Assembly: GCA_028282185.1 (NCBI GenBank)
Contig: JANQIJ010000085.1
Span: forward strand, 1 to 10,679
Reading direction: 5' to 3'
DNA from: Rhodospirillales bacterium
GTDB taxonomy: Bacteria; Pseudomonadota; Alphaproteobacteria; Rhodospirillales; Casp-alpha2
Length of the DNA: 10,679 nucleotides
Under the pieces are notes generated by a model. It was not told the DNA's origin, searched no databases, and saw only the letters and a program-made list of their open reading frames with translations. How positions within the stretch are numbered: the stretch's first letter is position 1; each line of letters opens with the position of its first letter. Below, one piece after another: positions 5,542 through 10,679 of the stretch. Made by a program: the position numbers and the translations under genes.

Positions 5542-7554
5542 TTAAGCCGATTTCACCCCGGCCAGGAACGATTGCACCAACCGGCTTAGGTCGCGCGACT
5601 TGCCGGCCAGCTCGGTCGAGGCACCCAGGACTCGATTGGCCGCCGCGCCCGTGTCGTTGGCGGCGTCGTTGACCGAGGTGATGTTAGTATTGACCTGCTG
5701 CGTACCGTCGGCGGCCTGTTCCACATTGCGGGCGATTTCCTGGGTCGCCGCCGCCTGTTCCTCGACCGCCGAGGCGATGGAGGTGGCGATGTCATTGATG
5801 TTGGCGATGATCCCGGAAATGCCCTCGATGGCCTTGGCCGCGCCGCTGCTGGCGTCCTGAACCTGAGCGATTTGGCGTGAGATGTCTTCCGTCGCCCGGG
5901 CCGTTTGCGACGCCAGGTTCTTGACTTCGGTGGCGACCACGGCGAAGCCCTTGCCGGCGTCGCCGGCGCGCGCCGCCTCGATCGTCGCGTTCAGGGCCAG
6001 AAGATTGGTCTGCTCCGCGATGTCGTTGATCAGGTTGACGACCTCGGTGATTGTCGTCGCCGTGGAGACCAGGCTCTTGACCTGCTCCTGGGCCTGATCG
6101 GCCTCGGTCACGGCGATCCGTGAAATCTCGGTCGACTTGGCGACTTGGCGGCCGATCTCGCTGATCGAACTGGACAGTTCCTCCGACGCGGCGGCCACGG
6201 TCTGCACGTTCTGCGTCGCCTGGTGTGAGGCCGAGGCGACGGCGGTCGCCTGCTCCGAGGTGCGTTTGGCCGTGTCCGACATGCTCTCCGACGTCTGCCG
6301 CATCTGATCGGAGGCGCCGGTCACGGCACCCAGGACGTCGGCCACGTCGCGGTCGAAATCGCGCATCAATTGTTCCAGGCGTTTGGCCCGTTCCTCACGG
6401 GTGGCTTGTTCCTCCTTGGCCTGGGCGGTCAATTCGTCGGCTTTGATCATGTTGTCCTTGAAGACCTGGACCGCCTGGGCCATGTCGCCGACCTCGTCGC
6501 CGTGGTCGATGGCCGGAATCTCGATGGTCTTGTCGCCGTCGGCGAGGCCGCGCATGGCGCCGGTCATGGATTGCACGGGGCCGGCGATGGAGCGGCTGAT
6601 GACGATGGCGGCGAAGATGCCGAAGGCGATGGCGATCACCGCGGCGACGGAGATCGCGACTTCCATGAACAGGAATTCCTCGACCAACTGCGGGCCCAGT
6701 GTGTCCTGCAACTGTTTGTTCTGTAGCTTCAATTCCTCGATATCGGCTGCGATTTCCGGGCCGATGCGGTCCAATTCGCCCGTGATGATGGCGTTGCGCG
6801 CGTTGATCGTGACGACGATCCGCTCAAACGCCGCTTCGTAGTCGCGCAGCGCCGTATTGATTTCCTGGGCCAGGCGACGGCGTTCGGGGTTTTCCAGGCG
6901 GGATAGCAGTTCCTTTTCCGCGGCCCCGAATTTGGCCAGTTCCTCGCGTACGCGGCCGGCGCTTTTCGCGTCGTTCTGGATCAGAAAACGCTGCACATAC
7001 AGTCGGGTCAGCATCAGGTGCGACATGGCATTTCCGGCGAAATAGGCGGCTTCCTCGTCGCCGTCCTGGTAGGCCGAATCCATGATCGTGTCCAAGTTGC
7101 CGCGCATTTTCGGGCCCAGCTTGTTCAGCGTCCCGAACACCAATTCGTTGCGCAGTTCCTGTTTCTTGACCACATCCTCGAACCGCGTGCCATAAGTCTC
7201 GATGCCCTTGACCAGATGTTCGAGGATTTCGATCTCTTCCGGCCGGGTCGCCAATCCCTTTGCTTCGCGGGCGTAGCCCAGGGTCAGGGCGGCGCGCTCG
7301 CGCACGTTCTTGATCGCCTGATCCGAACCGGAAATGATGAAGTCCTTGGCGTAAAGCCGGGTCAACAAGGTGTTGGACTGAACCCGGCTGACCTCGTTGG
7401 TCGAGCGGGCCGTGCCGCGGTATTCAGAGAAATCGCCGGATGCCTTCAGCAGACCGATAACCCCGCCGCCGCCGATCACGGCCAGGAGAATCAAGACAAC
7501 GGCAAACCCGCCGGACACCTTGGTGCCGATCTTCAGATTGTTGAGGAAGCCCAT
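5542..7554 (-). CDS. Methyl-accepting chemotaxis protein with long helical periplasmic sensor
   Basis: A 670-residue transmembrane chemoreceptor. In order: TM1 at about residues 14-36; an all-helical periplasmic region of about 255 residues (38-293), the size expected of a helical bimodular (HBM) ligand-binding domain; TM2 at about 294-320; HAMP at about 321-375; and a cytoplasmic signalling coiled coil whose conserved hairpin tip is at about 512-548, with EQTNLLALNATIEAARAGD and GKGFAVVATEVKNLA. The tip binds CheA/CheW in known members. There is no C-terminal CheR-docking pentapeptide. The ATG at 7552-7554 is preferred over one 36 codons upstream because the latter would add a polar, non-conserved leader before MGFLNNLKIGTKV, the usual receptor N-terminus. 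The receptor is divergent from phnW, sharing a 305-base upstream region; whether it senses a phosphonate or amine is unknown. Confidence 0.95.
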   Translation of the reverse strand: MGFLNNLKIGTKVSGGFAVVLILLAVIGGGGVIGLLKASGDFSEYRGTARSTNEVSRVQSNTLLTRLYAKDFIISGSDQAIKNVRERAALTLGYAREAKGLATRPEEIEILEHLVKGIETYGTRFEDVVKKQELRNELVFGTLNKLGPKMRGNLDTIMDSAYQDGDEEAAYFAGNAMSHLMLTRLYVQRFLIQNDAKSAGRVREELAKFGAAEKELLSRLENPERRRLAQEINTALRDYEAAFERIVVTINARNAIITGELDRIGPEIAADIEELKLQNKQLQDTLGPQLVEEFLFMEVAISVAAVIAIAFGIFAAIVISRSIAGPVQSMTGAMRGLADGDKTIEIPAIDHGDEVGDMAQAVQVFKDNMIKADELTAQAKEEQATREERAKRLEQLMRDFDRDVADVLGAVTGASDQMRQTSESMSDTAKRTSEQATAVASASHQATQNVQTVAAASEELSSSISEIGRQVAKSTEISRIAVTEADQAQEQVKSLVSTATTITEVVNLINDIAEQTNLLALNATIEAARAGDAGKGFAVVATEVKNLASQTARATEDISRQIAQVQDASSGAAKAIEGISGIIANINDIATSIASAVEEQAAATQEIARNVEQAADGTQQVNTNITSVNDAANDTGAAANRVLGASTELAGKSRDLSRLVQSFLAGVKSA

Positions 7555-7667
7555 GCTCTGTCGCTCACTTTGTTCGTCTAGCGACGACCATCGATCCCCC
7601 AACGATGCCGTCTGAATTTTTCCTCCGAACCTTAGGTGGCCTTGTCCAACCATAAATGACAAAGGTC

Positions 7668-7696
7668 AAAAAAAAATGGATTAACTTTAAAAAAAA
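7668..7696. other. Two phased A-tracts, probable DNA bend
   Basis: A run of nine A (7668-7676) and a run of eight A (7689-7696) start 21 bases apart, about two helical turns, so their bends should add. The island contrasts sharply with the GC-rich surroundings and lies between two divergent genes, a usual place for regulatory curvature or nucleoid-protein binding. Confidence 0.5.
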
Positions 7697-7786
7697 CATT
7701 CGTGTATCCAGTTACCTCCCGAGGTCACCCGGGCCCGGCGCCGCCAGGGCGCGACGCGTCGGTGCCATAATATTTGGGAAATCCGT

Positions 7787-7815
7787 TTGACGGCGGCGGT
7801 CCGCTTTCCGACAAT
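7787..7815 (+). promoter_or_regulatory. phnW: Candidate sigma-70-type promoter for phnW
   Basis: TTGACG (7787-7792, five of six to consensus) and GACAAT (7810-7815, four of six) are separated by exactly 17 bases. The predicted leader before the ATG at 7860 is about 38 bases. A weak ribosome site (AAAGAG, 7848-7853) precedes the start. Confidence 0.5.
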
Positions 7816-7859
7816 CCCTTCTTCCTGCTTGCACCCCGATCCTAATCAAAGAGCCTGAC

Positions 7860-8981
7860 ATGACCCTGACCCCCGGCGATCCCCGGCTGCTGACGCCGGG
7901 TCCCCTGACCACCTCGGCCGAAACCAAGGCCGCCATGCTGCACGATTGGGGGTCGCGCGACGACGCCTTCGTCCAGGCCAATGCCGGTCTGCGCCGCGAC
8001 TTGCTGGAGATTGCCGGCGCCAGCGAAAGCCACGTCTGCGTGCCGTTGCAGGGCAGCGGCACCTTCGCCGTCGAGGCGACCCTGGGCACGGTGATTCCGC
8101 CCGACGGCAAGGCCCTGATCCTGATCAACGGCGCCTACGGCCAGCGCATGGCAAGGATCCTGGACTATGCCGGCCGCGCCCATGATACCTTGGAAACGGC
8201 CGAGGACACGCCGCCGGACATCGGGGCCCTGGCCGAGCGACTGGCCCATGACGCGGCCGTCAGCCATGTCCTGGTGGTTCATTGCGAAACCACGTCGGGC
8301 GTCGTCAACCCGGTGGCCGAGATCGCGCAAACCGTCAAGGACGCCGGCCGCTCGCTGATCATCGACGCCATGAGCGCCTTCGGCGCCCTGCCGCTGGATG
8401 CCGCCGCGGTGCCCTTCGACGCGGTCATGGCGTCGTCCAACAAATGCCTGGAAGGCGTGCCGGGCATGGGGTTCGCCCTGATCCGCCGCGCGGTGTTGGA
8501 GGCCTGCGAAGGCAACGCCCATGCCTTGTCGCTCGACCTCTACGACCAATGGCGGGCGATGGAGGGCAACGGTCAATGGCGGTTCACCCCGCCAACCCAT
8601 GTGCTGATCGCCTTCGCCGAGGCCGTCCGGCAGTTCCAGGCCGAAGGCGGCCAGCCGGCGCGCCAGGCGCGCTATGCGGAGAATTGCCGGGTACTGATCG
8701 AGGGCATGGCGGAAATGGGGTTCCGGCCCCTGCTGCGGCCCGAATTACAGGCGCCGATCATCGTCACCTTCCGCATGCCGGCGGACCCCAGGTTCGATTT
8801 CCAGGTATTTTACGACCGGGTCAAGGACCGGGGCTACGTGCTCTACCCCGGCAAGCTGACCGTGGCGCCGAGCTTCCGGGTCGGCTGCATCGGCCATTTG
8901 GGCGCCGACGACATGCGGGGCGCTCTGGCCGCCATGAAGGACGTCTTGGCCGAGATGGGCGTGCCCTCGGGCGCGCCCTAG
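7860..8981 (+). CDS. phnW: 2-aminoethylphosphonate-pyruvate transaminase
   Basis: A 373-residue class V PLP aminotransferase that in known members moves the amino group of 2-aminoethylphosphonate to pyruvate, giving phosphonoacetaldehyde and alanine. Motifs specific to PhnW are present in order: LLTPGPLTTS (10-19), QGSGTFAVEA (64-73), NGAYGQR (90-96), VHCETTSGVVNP (140-151), DAMSAFG (169-175, with Asp169 for the PLP ring nitrogen), SSNKCLEGVPG (192-202, with Lys195 as the PLP lysine), SLDLYDQW then RFTPPTH (224-247), and YPGKLT (329-334) with Arg340 for substrate carboxylate. Length and both ends match the family, so the gene looks intact. It is followed within about 30 bases by a decayed oxidoreductase and then phnA. 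Related aminotransferases acting on alanine or glyoxylate are less likely given these motifs and neighbours. Confidence 0.92.
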   Translation: MTLTPGDPRLLTPGPLTTSAETKAAMLHDWGSRDDAFVQANAGLRRDLLEIAGASESHVCVPLQGSGTFAVEATLGTVIPPDGKALILINGAYGQRMARILDYAGRAHDTLETAEDTPPDIGALAERLAHDAAVSHVLVVHCETTSGVVNPVAEIAQTVKDAGRSLIIDAMSAFGALPLDAAAVPFDAVMASSNKCLEGVPGMGFALIRRAVLEACEGNAHALSLDLYDQWRAMEGNGQWRFTPPTHVLIAFAEAVRQFQAEGGQPARQARYAENCRVLIEGMAEMGFRPLLRPELQAPIIVTFRMPADPRFDFQVFYDRVKDRGYVLYPGKLTVAPSFRVGCIGHLGADDMRGALAAMKDVLAEMGVPSGAP

Positions 8982-9011
8982 ACCGGCGCGGTAGGTGAAG
9001 GGCGCGCGCCG

Positions 9012-9510
9012 GCCATGGCCAAGGTCCATGGTTTGCAGGTCGACATCGTCACCCCGCAAGAGATCAAGGAACGCTATCCCTTGATCAATGTCGACGACAT
9101 CCTGGGGGGCACCTTCATCCCGTCCGACGGCCAGGCCAATCCGTCGAACGCGGCCTTGTCCCTGGCCAAGGGGGCCAGGCAACGGGGCGCGCAAATCTTC
9201 GAGGACACCTTGGTCACGGGGTTCTTGACCGAGGGGCGACGCATCACCGGCGTGAAGACCGCCCAGGGCCACATTCAGGCCGATCAAGTGGTGCTCGCCC
9301 CCGGCATGTGGGGGCGGGATCTGGCGGCGGGATTGAATTCCATCGGCATCCAGGCGGCCGGCGGGCTGGGCCGTGTCGTCGCTGCCCGAGGATCGACAGG
9401 CGCGCCTTGACGGGTTCGATTATGAAATTGAGATCGCCGGCCGCCGGTATTCCGTGACCGCGTCCCTCAAACCGCTTTATGATCCGTTGGGCGATCGCCT
9501 GAAATCTTAG
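9012..9510 (+). pseudogene. Remnant of FAD-dependent dimethylglycine/sarcosine dehydrogenase-type gene
   Basis: Two pieces of one protein family lie in different frames. The first (9012 to about 9360) reads AMAKVHGLQVDIVTPQE, then YPLINVDDILGGTFIPSDGQ, ANPSNAALSLAKGARQRGA and VVLAPGMWGRDLAAG. This is the middle of the N-terminal FAD (DAO) domain of dimethylglycine/sarcosine dehydrogenase-like enzymes. The FAD-binding GxGxxG start is missing. That frame ends at a TGA at 9408-9410. The second piece, one frame over (about 9361 to the TAG at 9508-9510), reads FDYEIEIAGRRY and then LKPLYDPLGDRLKS, which resembles the extreme C-terminal tail of the same multidomain proteins (GCV_T C-terminal barrel). 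Intact members are about 800 residues; only about 165 codons remain. The stop lies 17 bases before phnA, so the original gene order is preserved. The first piece is confidently assigned, the tail less so. Confidence 0.75.
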
Positions 9511-9515
9511 ACATG

Positions 9516-9521
9516 AGGAGG
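9516..9521 (+). promoter_or_regulatory. phnA: Strong Shine-Dalgarno of phnA
   Basis: AGGAGG lies six bases before the ATG at 9528, in the short gap after the oxidoreductase stop codon. It fixes the phnA start. Confidence 0.85.
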
Positions 9522-9527
9522 GGTGTC

Positions 9528-10679
9528 ATGAGCCATCCGCAAACTGTCACGGTCAACGGCCGCGACTATGCCTGGCCGAAACGGCCGGTGGTCGTCGTTT
9601 GCATCGACGGGTCCGAACCCGATTACATGGAAGTGGCGATCCAAGGGGGGCATATGCCGTTCCTGGAAAAGGCGCTGGAGAGCGGCGCCGACCTGCGGGG
9701 CGACTGCGTGGTGCCGAGCTTCACCAACCCCAACAACATTTCCATCGTCACCGGCCGGCCACCGGCGGTGCATGGGATTTCCGGCAATTTCTTCCTCGAT
9801 CCGGACAGCGGCGAGGAAGTGATGATGAACGATCCCAAGTTCCTCCGGGCGCCGACGATTTTTCAGGCCTTTCACGACGCCGGCGCTTCCGTCGCCATCG
9901 TCACGGCGAAGGATAAGTTGCGTCGTCTGCTGGGCCATGGGCTCGATTTCACGTCGGGCCGGGCGCTCGCGTTCTCTTCGGAAAAGGCCGACCAAACGAC
10001 CATGGCGGACAACGGCATCGAAGATGCCCAGGCGCTGGTCGGCCGGCCGATCCCCGACGTTTATTCGGCCGACCTGTCGGAATTCATTTTCGATGCTGGC
10101 GTCAAACTGATGGCGGACCGTCGGCCGGATCTGATGTACCTTTCGACAACGGATTACATCCAGCACAAGCACGCCCCCGGAACCGAGGTCGCCAATGCCT
10201 TCTACGCCATGATGGATGGCTATTGGGCCAAGCTGGACGCCTTGGGCGCGACCTTGGCGCTGACCGCCGACCACGGCATGAACGCCAAGCACGACGCCGA
10301 TGGGGCGCCCGATGTCATTTATCTGCAGGAAATCCTGGACGACGCCTTGGGCGCCGGGCAGGCGCGGGTCATCCTGCCGATCACGGACCCCTACGTCGTG
10401 CACCACGGGGCCCTGGGTTCCTTCGCCACGGTCTATCTGGCGGACGGGGTCGATGCCGGCGCCGCGGCGGCGGCGATCGCCGGCGTGCCCGGCGTGATGA
10501 AGGTCTATGGCAATGCCGAGGGTGCTGCCGAATTCGAATTGCCGCCGGAACGCCTGGGCGACCTGATCATCGTGTCCGAGCAAAACAAGGCGCTCGGCAC
10601 TTCTACCGATCGTCACGACCTGAGCGGGCTGACCGAGCCATTGCGCTCCTCAGCGCTTTCTACAAGGAATTCTTGGGCG
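9528..10679 (+). CDS. phnA: Phosphonoacetate hydrolase, open at window edge and probably truncated
   Basis: A zinc hydrolase of the alkaline phosphatase superfamily that cleaves the C-P bond of phosphonoacetate to acetate and phosphate. I translated 384 codons to the edge. Hallmarks are CIDG (Asp27), DCVVPSFTNPNNISIVTG (59-76, with nucleophile Thr66), a near-invariant TTDYIQHKHAPGT (207-219, with Asp209 and His213), ADHGMNAK (247-254, with Asp248 and His249) and ITDPYVVHHGALGS (285-298). These sit two residues before the recalled PhnA ligands Asp29, Thr68, Asp211, His215, Asp250 and His251. The remaining ligand, His377, should then be residue 375 in an RSHGG context. Here the sequence reads LSGLTEPLRS and then SALSTRNSWA, so the ligand and all later family sequence are missing. 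About 30 C-terminal residues would be lost. Identity is certain; function in this copy is doubtful. It follows the oxidoreductase remnant by 17 bases and was probably in one operon with phnW. Confidence 0.9.
   Translation, partial: MSHPQTVTVNGRDYAWPKRPVVVVCIDGSEPDYMEVAIQGGHMPFLEKALESGADLRGDCVVPSFTNPNNISIVTGRPPAVHGISGNFFLDPDSGEEVMMNDPKFLRAPTIFQAFHDAGASVAIVTAKDKLRRLLGHGLDFTSGRALAFSSEKADQTTMADNGIEDAQALVGRPIPDVYSADLSEFIFDAGVKLMADRRPDLMYLSTTDYIQHKHAPGTEVANAFYAMMDGYWAKLDALGATLALTADHGMNAKHDADGAPDVIYLQEILDDALGAGQARVILPITDPYVVHHGALGSFATVYLADGVDAGAAAAAIAGVPGVMKVYGNAEGAAEFELPPERLGDLIIVSEQNKALGTSTDRHDLSGLTEPLRSSALSTRNSWA

Larger units (their letters stand above)
7555..7859. promoter_or_regulatory. Divergent upstream region of chemoreceptor and phnW
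   Basis: This 305-base gap holds no credible gene. It contains an AT-rich island (about 7640-7705) with two A-tracts, a GC-rich patch with the palindromes CGGGCCCG and GGCGCC (about 7728-7743), and a good promoter candidate for phnW near its right end. I did not find a convincing sigma-28 or sigma-54 promoter for the chemoreceptor; a TTGACC at 7664-7669 (minus strand) has only a poor -10 partner. Confidence 0.55.

Noticed and set aside
7555..7662. 36-codon N-terminal extension of the chemoreceptor
   Set aside because: Polar leader before the usual receptor N-terminus, and it would run into the regulatory region.
9015..9410. A complete 131-residue oxidoreductase gene
   Set aside because: It lacks the FAD-binding start and ends in a frame-shifted tail just after the FAD-domain match stops, so it is better read as part of a pseudogene.
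9507..10616. Minus-strand open frame (369 codons) opposite phnA
   Set aside because: The plus strand carries unmistakable PhnA motifs; the antisense product is low-complexity and matches no family I know.
1..10679. CRISPR arrays, tRNA/rRNA genes, insertion sequences, prophage or defence island
   Set aside because: No spaced repeats, no RNA gene structure, no transposase or integrase, and the single HNH protein has no mobile or restriction partner.

Overview
This 10.7 kb window is GC-rich bacterial chromosome. Codon use, gene families and gene style (gluQ, an HNH protein of the CxxC/DH/CxxC type, a chemoreceptor with a large helical sensor, aminophosphonate genes) suggest a free-living, motile alphaproteobacterium, perhaps Rhodospirillales-like. 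That placement is inference; no rRNA or other marker gene is present.

Region 1 (1-2288, minus strand) is a three-gene operon in the order gluQ, SNase-like secreted protein, M48 lipoprotein metalloprotease. The first two genes overlap by four bases (GTGA) and the second and third are 21 bases apart. The protease gene runs off the left edge. Region 2 (2393-5377, plus strand) starts divergently from gluQ and holds a carboxylesterase-type alpha/beta hydrolase, an HNH endonuclease-family protein and a glutamine synthetase-family ligase whose substrate cannot be assigned. GC hairpins follow the first two genes. Region 3 (5542-7554, minus strand) is a methyl-accepting chemotaxis protein that converges on the ligase gene. 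Two or three small hairpins lie between them. Region 4 (7860-10679, plus strand) is a phosphonate-catabolism locus, divergent from the chemoreceptor: phnW (2-aminoethylphosphonate transaminase), a decayed FAD-dependent dimethylglycine/sarcosine dehydrogenase-type gene, and phnA (phosphonoacetate hydrolase).

The phosphonate locus is the most interesting part. PhnW would convert 2-aminoethylphosphonate to phosphonoacetaldehyde, and PhnA would cleave phosphonoacetate to acetate and phosphate. No phosphonoacetaldehyde dehydrogenase (PhnY) is visible. The gene between phnW and phnA is only a remnant: a middle piece of the FAD domain joined out of frame to the last ~50 codons of the same kind of protein. 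phnA also departs from its family at residue 375, exactly where the last zinc-ligand histidine is expected, and shows foreign-looking sequence to the window edge. The locus therefore looks like an aminophosphonate pathway being lost. An end-of-contig artefact cannot be excluded for phnA.

I do not see a clearly new biological system here. The best leads are the decayed phosphonate operon, the implied former link between an N-methyl-amine-type dehydrogenase and phosphonate breakdown, the SNase-like protein with altered active-site residues, and the unassigned glutamine synthetase-like ligase.
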